Positions 16,245-23,297 of a DNA stretch of 26,860 bases are shown one piece after another (position 1 is the first letter of the stretch; each line of letters opens with the position of its first letter). The stretch covers positions 1 to 26,860 of the forward strand of contig JALSHP010000042.1 of the NCBI GenBank assembly GCA_026982175.1, written 5' to 3'. This stretch comes from Campylobacteraceae bacterium. Its GTDB lineage: Bacteria; Campylobacterota; Campylobacteria; Campylobacterales; Sulfurovaceae. The notes under the pieces were generated by a model. It made no database searches, was not told where the DNA came from, and saw only the letters and a program-made list of their open reading frames with translations. The translations under genes and the position numbers were made by a program.

Positions 16245-16910
16245 TTATTTTTCTCCTAATGGTTTATTTATACTGGCATATAATTTATCAATAAATTTAT
16301 TAATATTTTTGTATGCACCTTTTTCTAAGAATTTAGAATTTCCCTGTATGTCTATTTTTTTAACCTTTTCATTTACAAGTTTTTTAACCAATTTAGATCT
16401 TGGCATCTTTAAATATTCTATATTGATTACATTGTGTTCCTCTATAAGAGCATTGTAACCTTTTTCAAAGTCTTCTTTTTCTTCCTTATCAGCACACATA
16501 ACCATATTTAAAACATGAAGTATCTTTGCTTGAGGGTTTCCTTTTAAAATATATTTAGTGGCTCTTATACTTTCACTTATACTTTCAAAATCATCAAACA
16601 TAGGGATGATGTAGACATCACTTTTAAATTCATTTATTCGTTCATCAAAGCGACCACCAAAATCACATATAAACATATTACTTGAGCTTTTTAAAGTCAT
16701 TATCTCTGACTTGGTTTCTATCTCTATACTGTCTGTAGTTCTTGTAATGTTTGCATCTTCTGGGATGTTATTTGTTTTTATTGCATTATAAAACTCACCA
16801 TTACGATTAGGGTCAAAATTCAATATTGATGTGTTTGCTTTTTCTGCAAGTAAGCGAGCTATACTACTCTTGCCCCCTTTTAAGAAATTTACTACGGATA
16901 TAATTTTCAT
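16245..16910 (-). CDS. ParA-like ATPase, 221 aa
   Basis: The small size, the N-terminal M-K-I-I-S-V-V-N-F-L-K-G-G-K-S-S and the following hydrophobic F-I-C-D-F-G-G-R block indicate a MinD/ParA family ATPase. The later strand I-L-H-V-L-N-M-V fits the same fold. The P-loop is short: K-G-G-K-S-S instead of K-G-G-x-G-K-T-T. The start is set at 16910, with AAGG 9 bases upstream; an ATG at 16916 is only 3 bases from that site. It is coupled to the RHH gene. A role in plasmid segregation is likely; a StbB-like role in positioning the plasmid for transfer is an alternative. Confidence 0.78.
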   Translation of the reverse strand: MKIISVVNFLKGGKSSIARLLAEKANTSILNFDPNRNGEFYNAIKTNNIPEDANITRTTDSIEIETKSEIMTLKSSSNMFICDFGGRFDERINEFKSDVYIIPMFDDFESISESIRATKYILKGNPQAKILHVLNMVMCADKEEKEDFEKGYNALIEEHNVINIEYLKMPRSKLVKKLVNEKVKKIDIQGNSKFLEKGAYKNINKFIDKLYASINKPLGEK

Positions 16911-16926
16911 ATACATTTTCCTTTTT

Positions 16927-16962
16927 ATTAAAATATAATATTAAATATTAAAATATAATATT
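16927..16962. repeat. AT-rich direct repeat upstream of the ParA-like gene
   Basis: ATTAAAATATAATATT occurs at 16927-16942 and again at 16947-16962, a 20-bp period. It lies within 60 bases of the ParA-like start and is a candidate operator or centromere for the RHH protein. Confidence 0.5.
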
Positions 16963-16967
16963 TTAAT

Positions 16968-16989
16968 AGAGTCGGCTACAAGTGACCCT
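16968..16989 (-). promoter_or_regulatory. Leader element H2 upstream of the ParA-like gene
   Basis: The minus strand reads AGGGTCACTTGTAGCC then GACTCT. The core TTGTAGCCGAC is identical to the other H2 copies and points toward the ParA-like gene, about 58 bases from its start. The flanking bases AATTA on its 5' side are also shared. Confidence 0.7.
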
Positions 16990-17080
16990 AATTGAAAGAG
17001 GTTTTAGCTACCCTCAACTATTTAATAATATATTATATTATAAATTATATTAAAATTTAATTAAAAATAGTTTAGTATAA

Positions 17081-17208
17081 TTAAATATTAAAGTTTATTA
17101 AAGCATAAAAACGATACAATATAACATATAAAGAAAGAGGTTAGAGTGTTACAGCACTCTTCAATATTTGGGTCACTTGTAGCCGACCCCTACTAGGAGT
17201 TAAATAGT
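17081..17208 (+). promoter_or_regulatory. Promoter-leader cassette, copy 1
   Basis: The core runs from TTAAATATTAAAG through ACGATACAATATAACAT to AAAGAAAGAGGTTAGAG and matches the other copies. The likely minus-10 is TACAAT or TATAAC. Here hairpin H1 is AGAGTG-TTACAG-CACTCT (17143-17160), a stem changed on both sides relative to other copies. H2 follows at 17170-17189, then AGGAG and the ATG of the methyltransferase-like gene. Confidence 0.8.
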
Positions 17209-17955
17209 ATGAATTATGAAACAGAACAGAAAGAGTTTATTAAATTAGTTAAAGGTTTAAGCGGTAGTTACTCTACTTTTCAAATCTTTTCAGACTTTTG
17301 TGAAATGGCAGCAATAAGTTTATATCAACCCTTTGTTAAGGATGCATCATTAGAAAATGACTACATGGCGATTGTTAAGAAGTATAATAAAAAAGAGGTA
17401 GATGTATTCCCTCGACTTTTAGCCTGCGTGGTTCATGGATTAACTGCACGTTTTGGAGATTTCTTAGGAGAGTGCTATATGGAGCTTGAGATAAGCAATA
17501 AACATCAAGGACAGTTTTTTACTCCCTACCACATGTCAAAATTTATGGCACATATTGCAGGAGTGTCCGATAAAGAAAAAGTAAGTATCTCTGAACCTGC
17601 TGTAGGGTCTGGTGGTATCATCATCGCTTATGCAGATGTAATGAGAGGACAAGGTATAAATTATCAGCATAAAATGGAAGTACAAGCCGTAGATACCGAT
17701 AAAATGTGCTTTCACATGACTTACATTCATTTTACACTCTTGCACATATCTGCGGAAGTGATTTGGGGCAATAGTTTATCTCTTGAGACTTTTCAAACGT
17801 GGTATACGCCAGCAAATATTTTAAATGATGGTTACAGGTGGGGATTAAAGCGTCCAAAAGTAATAAAGTCAAATGATGCACTAAAAGAGGATGAAGTTTG
17901 GATTAAAAATGCTCCTATGGATAAAAGTACATTTATTCAACCGTCACTTTTTTAA
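17209..17955 (+). CDS. HsdM-like N6-adenine DNA methylase family protein, 248 aa
   Basis: The segment H-Q-G-Q-F-F-T-P-Y-H-M (about 99-109) and the AdoMet-binding motif S-E-P-A-V-G-S-G-G (128-136) are those of HsdM-type N6-adenine methylases. The protein is about half the length of HsdM. It has no specificity subunit or endonuclease neighbour. The expected catalytic N-P-P-Y/F is not visible; the corresponding region reads I-W-G-N-S-L-S-L-E (185-193). It may be an orphan, a binding-only or an anti-restriction protein. The C-terminus is exactly Q-P-S-L-F, a beta-clamp-binding-like motif. The start is the ATG at 17209 with AGGAG 8 bases upstream. Confidence 0.82.
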   Translation: MNYETEQKEFIKLVKGLSGSYSTFQIFSDFCEMAAISLYQPFVKDASLENDYMAIVKKYNKKEVDVFPRLLACVVHGLTARFGDFLGECYMELEISNKHQGQFFTPYHMSKFMAHIAGVSDKEKVSISEPAVGSGGIIIAYADVMRGQGINYQHKMEVQAVDTDKMCFHMTYIHFTLLHISAEVIWGNSLSLETFQTWYTPANILNDGYRWGLKRPKVIKSNDALKEDEVWIKNAPMDKSTFIQPSLF

Positions 17956-17962
17956 AAGAGGT

Positions 17963-18020
17963 AGAGAGTACTTACAGGTACTCTCTGAGTCGATTTGTAG
18001 CCGACATGGTATTATACCAT
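17963..18020 (+). promoter_or_regulatory. Second H1-H2 pair after the methylase gene
   Basis: AGAGAGTAC-TTACAG-GTACTCTCT (17963-17986) is an H1 hairpin with a 9-bp stem. It is followed by a diverged H2 (GAGTC-GATTTGTAGCC-GAC, 17987-18005) and a palindrome ATGGTA-TTA-TACCAT (18006-18020). No promoter core precedes it. It may act as a 3' end or as a remnant leader. Confidence 0.6.
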
Positions 18021-18057
18021 TTAAAATATAAATATATTTATTTATAATAAAAAATAA

Positions 18058-18123
18058 TTAAATATTAAAGTTTATTAAAGCATATAAACGATACAATATA
18101 ACATATAAAGAAAGAGGTTTGAG
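18058..18123 (+). promoter_or_regulatory. Promoter cassette, copy 2 (no hairpins)
   Basis: The promoter core is the same with one clear change (GCATATAAACG for GCATAAAAACG). It is cut short at AAAGAAAGAGG, which serves directly as the ribosome binding site of the gene starting at 18124. This copy lacks H1 and H2, so it is a natural control for leader-dependent regulation. Confidence 0.75.
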
Positions 18124-18567
18124 ATGGGTAGAGCTTTATTTACTATTACTAATAAGACGGATAGAACCAATTTTTTAAAGTATTTGGAAAAACATCGTGA
18201 AAATGTTTTGCTTGATCTTCGAGATCATTATAGATTGCTTGGCGATGAGTCTGGTGCTGTTGGTTTAGAGAAAGCCAAAGAGTTTATTTCTTTTTGGGAA
18301 AATATTTCAAGTGCTTCTTATGTACGTGATACTAAACAGTCTCTAATTTGGGAGGATGCTACTAAACTTCTTTATTTGTTGCCTCTTAAGCGAATTGATA
18401 CTATAAAGATTTCTCTTCGTGCCACTCTTTACAGGGATAAACATAAAAATAAGTCACAGCTTACTATAGACAAGGATGTGCATAGTGAGCTTTCCTCTTT
18501 TGCTGCTAAACAGGGATTAACATTATCTGCTGCTATTGCTTCTCTTTTGAGTAAACAAAATGTTTGA
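18124..18567 (+). CDS. Hypothetical protein with RHH-like C-terminus, 147 aa
   Basis: I do not recognise this protein. The first two thirds are helical and charged (F-L-K-Y-L-E-K-H-R-E-N onward). The last 35 residues, S-Q-L-T-I-D-K-D-V-H-S-E-L then A-A-K-Q-G-L-T-L-S-A-A-I-A-S-L-L, look like a ribbon-helix-helix unit: one strand and two helices. It is therefore a possible DNA-binding regulator of the repeated promoters. Codons often end in T (GCT, CTT, TCT), more than in neighbours, which may mean a different source. It is driven by the promoter copy without hairpins. Confidence 0.6.
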   Translation: MGRALFTITNKTDRTNFLKYLEKHRENVLLDLRDHYRLLGDESGAVGLEKAKEFISFWENISSASYVRDTKQSLIWEDATKLLYLLPLKRIDTIKISLRATLYRDKHKNKSQLTIDKDVHSELSSFAAKQGLTLSAAIASLLSKQNV

Positions 18568-19313
18568 TGTAGATTTTTCTTTAAGTTTTGTAGGATAGGT
18601 GATTTAAAAAAGTTGCCTAAAAAAATGTGGGTATAGAGTAAGGGGCTTTACGTTCCGCGTTTCTGCACTCATCTTGCTTGCATCTCTGCGAGACGAGTAC
18701 ACGGTACATCGCCCTTCGGGTACTAATCAAGAAGCCGCTACATTCTCCGAATTTCGCTATCCCCATTTCATAGACTCCATACGTCCAACCGTGAGGCAAG
18801 ACCCGTGCCTATGTAGTACCTCTTCGAGGCACGCTTTAACCTACAGGAGACAAGCTTCAAAATATCACATGAATAACTTGCCGTTCGCGTACTCACTATT
18901 TCACATCATTACATTTTACTAACCATGAAAAGTAAACTTTTCAGAGCGTAAAACTCCATTAACGTGAAATGCAAGTTATGCACATGATATTTCTATACCG
19001 CTAACGCTATGATAGTGGGCTTCCTTTTGGCTTTGGGCGTTGTTTTGAGCAAAACCCTACGGTATACTCTTTTAATCGGACTATGCCGTCCTCATGCCTG
19101 TAAATTGGAAATTTACTACTTCTAACCAAATAAAATTGTAATCCTAATCAGATATGATTAGGATTACTGCATCCATCTATCTTTTTTGCTTATATGTAGA
19201 GAGAGCGTTGCACTCTCTAGCCTTGCCGTTTGTAGTGTGAGCCTCAACGCATTACTGGGAGAATTATATTTATTGCCTAAGCGTTCAACTGTTTATGCTT
19301 CGCATCTATGGTT
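18568..19313. other. Hairpin-dense noncoding region including structured repeat copy A
   Basis: No credible gene is seen. GGGGCTTTACGTTCCGCGTT (18642-18661) recurs at 23091-23110. Block 1 (18670-18735) recurs at 25038-25103 with four differences. Hairpin CCTC-TTC-GAGG lies near 18820. An 18/21-matching inverted repeat joins 18861-18881 and 18971-18991 around the perfect hairpin TGAAAAG-TAAA-CTTTTCA (18926-18943). Further perfect hairpins are GTAAATT-GGA-AATTTAC (19100-19116) and a 13-bp stem with GATA loop (19138-19167). A 19-bp piece of the 178-bp repeat is at 19289-19307. Confidence 0.7.
18670..18735 (+). repeat. Structured repeat, copy A block 1
   Basis: These 66 bases match 25038-25103 at 62 positions. 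They can form hairpins TCTC-TGC-GAGA and CCC-TTC-GGG, and two of the four differences fall in the hairpin loops. Two later blocks are also shared between the loci: a CCTC...GAGGCACGCT hairpin and ATGAATAACTTGCCG. Confidence 0.85.
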
Positions 19314-19342
19314 TTGACTTTTGTTTTGTTATTTGATATAAT
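19314..19342 (+). promoter_or_regulatory. Strong sigma70-type promoter
   Basis: TTGACT (19314-19319), a 17-base spacer and TATAAT (19337-19342) form a near-consensus promoter, the strongest seen in the window. No open reading frame of useful size follows it before the next cassette. Confidence 0.7.
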
Positions 19343-19348
19343 GAGGGT

Positions 19349-19512
19349 ACAGAATTAAAGCAACCGTTATTAACAACTACACTTGCCGAGTATTGGCGTA
19401 CTCTTTAAGCTAGGTTATCTTTCTTTCTCATTTATGGCAAACATACCATAAAACAGCCTGTAAAGGCAACACTCTTTTATCTTATCTACTTATTAAAGTA
19501 GGTAAGTATTTC
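19349..19512 (+). ncRNA. Candidate small RNA
   Basis: A transcript from the near-consensus promoter would run through about 160 bases without a plausible gene; the only ATG gives five codons. It could form GAGTA-TTGGCG-TACTC and TTATGG-N8-CCATAA hairpins. It would end at an 11-bp stem with an ATTA loop (19481-19506), followed by TATTTC as a weak terminator. Start and end are inferred. It could be a plasmid regulatory RNA. Confidence 0.4.
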
Positions 19513-19701
19513 AATAACTATCTTTAATATCAATAATAAAACTTCAATTATTTCAAGCATTTAGCACCTCTCACAATAAACTCTCTACCGACCCATCCAT
19601 CACATTTATAAAAATGCTTATAGTTAATTGCATAAGATAAAAGCGTGTTACTCCTCTGTACCTCATGTATATTATAGCGGAAATCTATTAAAATTTTACT
19701 T

Positions 19702-19868
19702 AATTAAATATAATAAAAAATAGTTAAATATAATTAAATATTAAAGTTTATTAAAGCATAAAAACGATACAATATAACATATAAAGAAAGAGGTTAGAGT
19801 ACTTACAGGTACTCTTAAATAATTAGGGTCACTTGTAGCCGACCCTTTAGAAAATAAAGGTACTTATT
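19702..19868 (+). promoter_or_regulatory. Promoter-leader cassette, copy 3
   Basis: Positions 19702-19848 are identical to 21905-22051 over 147 bases. They comprise an AT-rich upstream part, the TACAATATAAC promoter core, H1 (19796-19815, AGAGTAC-TTACAG-GTACTCT) and H2 (19826-19845). AAAGG then precedes the ATG at 19869. Confidence 0.85.
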
Positions 19869-20210
19869 ATGACAGCAGTTATCCAAAAAAATCAAACCAA
19901 CAAAAACTTTTTAGGCAAGGTGTTTTATAGCTCATGGGGCTATGACCAAACGAATGTGAACTTTTATCAAGTTGTGGCACTTAAAGGCAAAAAAACAGTT
20001 GTTTTACAAGAGCTTAATAGTGACTATATACCAACAGGCAATATGTGTGGAAAAGTCAAGCCTATTGTAAATAGTTTCAAGAATGACAAAACATATCAAA
20101 GACGCTTAAACTTTAACTTAAATGATGTGACGCTTAGAGATAAGTATAGTTATCAAGCGTTTTTGATGGAAGACACCAATAGCACCAAAAACACCTCATG
20201 CTATGCTTGA
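19869..20210 (+). CDS. Hypothetical protein, 113 aa
   Basis: I cannot name a family. The protein is small and beta-rich, with no signal peptide. The segment K-V-F-Y-S-S-W-G-Y-D-Q-T-N-V-N-F-Y (residues 17-33) is striking, and similar S-W-G-Y-D-Q-T-N phrases occur in small phage and mobile-element proteins, as far as I recall. It ends S-C-Y-A. The gene has its own promoter-leader cassette and overlaps the next start at 20203 by 8 bases. It probably forms one operon with the following gene and the DNA methyltransferase. AAAGG lies 8 bases upstream of the ATG. Confidence 0.75.
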   Translation: MTAVIQKNQTNKNFLGKVFYSSWGYDQTNVNFYQVVALKGKKTVVLQELNSDYIPTGNMCGKVKPIVNSFKNDKTYQRRLNFNLNDVTLRDKYSYQAFLMEDTNSTKNTSCYA

Positions 20211-20634
20211 GAGTGGGGCTATTATGTGTTGTACTATAAAGAAAACAAAAGGCAAGAGCCTAACCACTAGAGAGACAAAAATATACACAAAAGAAGTAAT
20301 GCTACAGGAGGCAGAGAAAAAGAAAGACACAGAGGCTTTATTTTTTGAGTATGGAAGCTTGAAATTTTGCATACTCTATACAAAAAACTATTTTGTTAGT
20401 GCAGGGTTAAGCCAATTAGCATTTTATACGATGAGTAAAGGACTAGAAGCATACACAGAAACAGGGTATAAAAGTAATTTTGTGCATAGCGGAGAGTCAG
20501 CAGGTATTGAAGATGTAGAAGAGTTTTTTAAGTTAAAGCTTAATGAGCGTGGTATTGATTTGGATAATCCAAAGCCACTTATTTTATCAGATGTGGGCGG
20601 TACTGTAAGGGTTGTACAGCCATCATTATTTTAA
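20203..20634 (+). CDS. Hypothetical protein ending in Q-P-S-L-F, 143 aa
   Basis: The family is not recognised. Two starts are possible: ATG at 20203, overlapping the previous gene, and ATG at 20224, preceded by GAGAGTGGGG. The second would give 136 residues, and neither site is strong. The N-terminus is basic, the middle is mixed alpha/beta (F-F-E-Y-G-S-L-K-F-C-I-L-Y), and the end is exactly Q-P-S-L-F, identical to the end of the HsdM-like protein at 17209. That suggests a shared partner, possibly the replication sliding clamp. It lies directly upstream of the DNA methyltransferase with a 7-base gap. Confidence 0.75.
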   Translation: MLESGAIMCCTIKKTKGKSLTTRETKIYTKEVMLQEAEKKKDTEALFFEYGSLKFCILYTKNYFVSAGLSQLAFYTMSKGLEAYTETGYKSNFVHSGESAGIEDVEEFFKLKLNERGIDLDNPKPLILSDVGGTVRVVQPSLF

Positions 20635-20641
20635 GGTGTAA

Positions 20642-21580
20642 ATGATGCAAAATTTAAGTTTAGCAAAAAAAATAGAGAAATATATAGCACAGGGCAAAGA
20701 GTTTACGCTTCAAGAACTCTATACAGAATTTGGAGAGGATTATAAAAAACATTCTATACGTGCAAGAGTGTATGAAAGTAATAAGGTTATTAGAACAGGC
20801 AGGGGGAGCTATATTCTTGCAGGGATTGACATCGAAGCAGTTATAGAGGAGGTAGATACAAAGGAGCATATTTTCCGCTTAGTCGATGCCAAACTAAAGT
20901 ATGACATGATTTTCTTAGATATACCCTATTCACTTGCAGGGCAAAGAGGGGGAAACCGTGCCTTGGTAGACTATGAGACAATATCAGAAGATGAGTTTAA
21001 AAGCATCATTATAGAAGTAGAAAAGCTACTAAAAAATGAAGATAGTCAAGTATTTTTTATGATTGCAGGAGGTAAAACAAGCATTAAGGGTGCAAAGAGA
21101 TATATAAATATGTTCTCTCATACAGGCTTAAAGCTTGTAAATCAAGGTAGCTATACAAAGCTAACCAAAGACGGTAAAGTCTGCAATATGGGTGCTTATA
21201 AGCTACCTAAAGAGCTAATCTTTTCCTACTCTAAAAGTGGGAAAGAGCGTTTTAGCGAAATGACTGGTATGTCCATGGACTATAGTTACCAACGTCCACC
21301 ACTTCCAAGAGCAGGGGGATATAGGACACAGAAGCCCTTAATACTTTTACAAAGTCTCATTAAAAGGGCTACTCTTGCAGGGGAAGCAATATTAGACCTC
21401 TTCGCAGGTAGTGGTGTGACACTTGATGCAGGGTTATCTTTAGGGCGAAAAGTTCACGGTTTAGAAATAAGCAGCGATGCTATAATAAATCATGTTTTAC
21501 CAAGACTTCAAAGATATACTAGAAACGAACCTAAAGGCTTATTGGCTACTACTCAAACCTCTTTATATGATTTTATGTAG
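20642..21580 (+). CDS. Beta-class DNA methyltransferase with N-terminal HTH, 312 aa
   Basis: Motif order is catalytic motif first, AdoMet motif last, as in beta-class N6-adenine or N4-cytosine methylases. Visible motifs are F-L-D-I-P-Y (motif IV, 91-96, D-I-P-Y in place of D-P-P-Y), T-Q-K-P-L (229-233), and L-D-L-F-A-G-S-G-V-T (251-260). Residues 20-60 look like a winged helix (F-T-L-Q-E-L-Y-T-E-F). No restriction enzyme is nearby, so it is an orphan methylase, possibly protecting the plasmid in new hosts. The tail T-Q-T-S-L-Y-D-F-M resembles a clamp-binding motif. AAGG lies 5 bases upstream of the first ATG. Confidence 0.87.
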   Translation: MMQNLSLAKKIEKYIAQGKEFTLQELYTEFGEDYKKHSIRARVYESNKVIRTGRGSYILAGIDIEAVIEEVDTKEHIFRLVDAKLKYDMIFLDIPYSLAGQRGGNRALVDYETISEDEFKSIIIEVEKLLKNEDSQVFFMIAGGKTSIKGAKRYINMFSHTGLKLVNQGSYTKLTKDGKVCNMGAYKLPKELIFSYSKSGKERFSEMTGMSMDYSYQRPPLPRAGGYRTQKPLILLQSLIKRATLAGEAILDLFAGSGVTLDAGLSLGRKVHGLEISSDAIINHVLPRLQRYTRNEPKGLLATTQTSLYDFM

Positions 21581-21630
21581 CGTGGATTTCATCCACGCTA
21601 CATATTCGTAAAAACTGCTCTTCGCAGTTT
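21574..21630 (+). terminator. Two hairpins at the methyltransferase stop codon
   Basis: The stop codon lies within a perfect 13-bp stem (21574-21586 with 21592-21604, loop TTTCA). A second hairpin follows, AAACTGC-TCTTC-GCAGTTT (21612-21630). There is no long T tract, only TTTGTTC after the second stem. They probably protect or end the transcript. Confidence 0.6.
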
Positions 21631-21904
21631 GTTCTATCGAGTTTCCTATCTCCTAGGGTCGATATGACCGTTACGTCTCTTCACTCAAACCCACCATGAA
21701 GCTTGACATAGAACGCTGCACTTTACCTTACCCTACCATGTGGCACACCACAGGGTAAACTAAGGTAATCCATGTCACTCATCAAGGAGAGTTTTCGTTC
21801 TCGCTCCTACACTAACAGACCTTGAGGGCGTTGCCCCCAAACCCCCACTCTTCGCCAGAGAGGCAGAGGCAAGAGAAACTTCTTAATTTCATTTAAAATA
21901 AAAC
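21631..21904. other. Noncoding spacer with small hairpins
   Basis: No gene is seen. It holds TATCTCCTAGGGTCGATA (21648-21665), also present at 15758-15775. A nested inverted repeat TACCCT...AGGGTA surrounds TGTGG-CACA-CCACA near 21740, and GGGC-GTT-GCCC lies near 21825. The base composition is richer in GC than the flanking promoter cassette. Confidence 0.6.
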
Positions 21905-22069
21905 AATTAAATATAATAAAAAATAGTTAAATATAATTAAATATTAAAGTTTATTAAAGCATAAAAACGATACAATATAACATATAAAGAAAGAGGTTAG
22001 AGTACTTACAGGTACTCTTAAATAATTAGGGTCACTTGTAGCCGACCCTTTGAATATAAAGGATAAATT
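21905..22069 (+). promoter_or_regulatory. Promoter-leader cassette, copy 4
   Basis: This is identical to copy 3 through 22051. H1 is at 21999-22018 and H2 at 22029-22048, followed by AAAGG 7 bases before the TTG start at 22070. Confidence 0.85.
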
Positions 22070-22810
22070 TTGAGTACTGTTATACCTAAAGATTTTAAAG
22101 ATTGTACTAAGTTTGAGTTTTTGACTAAGGAGATTGTATACAATCAAATTAAGCATGAAGCCAAAGAGTGGGAAGCATCACATGATTATTGGTATAGAGA
22201 TACTAAATTATTTTCAAATGCGTGTAGTGGTTATGTTGTTAATGTTATCGGTGATGAGTATTCAAAAGTAATGAAAGATACTTTTAAGGTGGTAGTCTAT
22301 GCTCTCTATTTTAATGAAGAGGCAGGGGAGCTTGAGGCAGATTATAATCATGTTATTTTTACTTTTAACATTGATGGGAATAATACAACTTACACATTTG
22401 AAAAGAATGCAGATGCAGAGGAGTTTTTAGAGTCTATGCCTCTGCTATTTACAGATTGGGATAGCATGACAAAAGGTGATTTTGCTTCATATCTTATTCA
22501 ATGTGATATAAAACGTGACCTTATGTATGAGTATGACATAAGCGGTACTTTTGAGTTAGAATGTGATATGCGTGAGGTTGCTTTTGTGCTTGCTGAATTG
22601 GTTTTAGAAGAAGATGTTTGTACAGGTACTTCTTTAGATGCTTTGGTTGGTTTGATTGAGAATGAACTTCAAGGGGTTACACCTAGTAGAGAAGAACTCC
22701 ATACTCTTGTTAATAAGTATTGTAGTCCTTGTGATGATTTGAATGAGATTATAAAGTCTGTTGAGTGTAGGATTTCGTTTAGTATGGAAGTTGGGGTATT
22801 TGTTTCATGA
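22070..22810 (+). CDS. Acidic hypothetical protein, 246 aa
   Basis: The start is a TTG with AAAGG 7 bases upstream; no in-frame ATG is near. By my count it has about 48 Asp/Glu against about 20 Lys/Arg, so it is strongly acidic. Many aromatic residues occur (Y-W-Y-R-D; Y-A-L-Y-F). No catalytic motif or signal peptide is seen. Strong acidity, a cassette promoter and company with methylases would fit a DNA-mimic or anti-restriction protein, but no ArdA-like or other known signature is recognised. Its stop overlaps the next start as ATGA. Confidence 0.75.
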   Translation: MSTVIPKDFKDCTKFEFLTKEIVYNQIKHEAKEWEASHDYWYRDTKLFSNACSGYVVNVIGDEYSKVMKDTFKVVVYALYFNEEAGELEADYNHVIFTFNIDGNNTTYTFEKNADAEEFLESMPLLFTDWDSMTKGDFASYLIQCDIKRDLMYEYDISGTFELECDMREVAFVLAELVLEEDVCTGTSLDALVGLIENELQGVTPSREELHTLVNKYCSPCDDLNEIIKSVECRISFSMEVGVFVS

Positions 22811-23082
22811 CCCAGTTTTTATTTACTGTGCATTTAAGCTCTTTACTTAATGCTCAAGATATTGATGCTATCGCATCATATCTTGAGAGACAGCCTAGAA
22901 TGGGTATTCATATTTTAGACCGTCATTTTGCTATTCGTAAATCTAACGGACTTGTTTCTTTTTCAAGGATTGACATTTATGTGTCTGTGGGTGGTATGAT
23001 TTTTTTATCTCATGCAACAAAAGAGGGGGATTGCTCTTGTGTTGAACATGATATGGTATCTATAGAGATTAATACCGAGTAA
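22807..23082 (+). CDS. Hypothetical protein, 91 aa
   Basis: It is translationally coupled to the acidic protein by the ATGA overlap. It is small, probably alpha/beta, with the pattern R-H-F-A-I-R-K-S-N-G-L-V-S-F-S-R-I-D-I-Y-V (about 39-59) and a late C-S-C. No family is recognised. Because of the coupling it may form a complex with the preceding protein. Confidence 0.7.
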   Translation: MTQFLFTVHLSSLLNAQDIDAIASYLERQPRMGIHILDRHFAIRKSNGLVSFSRIDIYVSVGGMIFLSHATKEGDCSCVEHDMVSIEINTE

Positions 23083-23157
23083 GCTGCTTTGGGGCTTTAC
23101 GTTCCGCGTTGCTGCTATGCTTCGAATCTACCGTTACAATTTTATTTTATATAGAAT

Positions 23158-23297
23158 AATTAAATATAATAAAAAATAGTTAAATATAATTAAATATTAA
23201 AGTTTATTAAAGCATAAAAACGATACAATATAACATATAAAGAAAGAGGTTAGAGTACTTACAGGTACTCTTTGAATTTATCACACAAGGAAATATT
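23158..23297 (+). promoter_or_regulatory. Promoter-leader cassette, copy 5 (H1 only)
   Basis: Positions 23158-23271 are identical to 19702-19815 and 21905-22018 over 114 bases, including H1 (23252-23271). H2 is missing. AAGGA leads into the ssb ATG at 23298. Confidence 0.85.

Noticed and set aside
15870..16259. Plus-strand ORF antisense to the RHH gene
   Set aside because: It starts in the inverted repeat arm and covers a well supported minus-strand gene with a good ribosome binding site.
18674..18922. Plus-strand ORF containing L-R-D-E-Y-T-V-H-R-P, with a similar frame at 24943-25287
   Set aside because: Similarity is confined to nucleotide blocks that form hairpins. Sequence between the blocks is unrelated and of different length, and starts are poor. 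A structured noncoding repeat explains it better, though the shared frame was noted.
18861..18991. Integron attC-like site
   Set aside because: The inverted arms contain AAC/GTT, but there is no integrase, no canonical R and L boxes and no cassette array.
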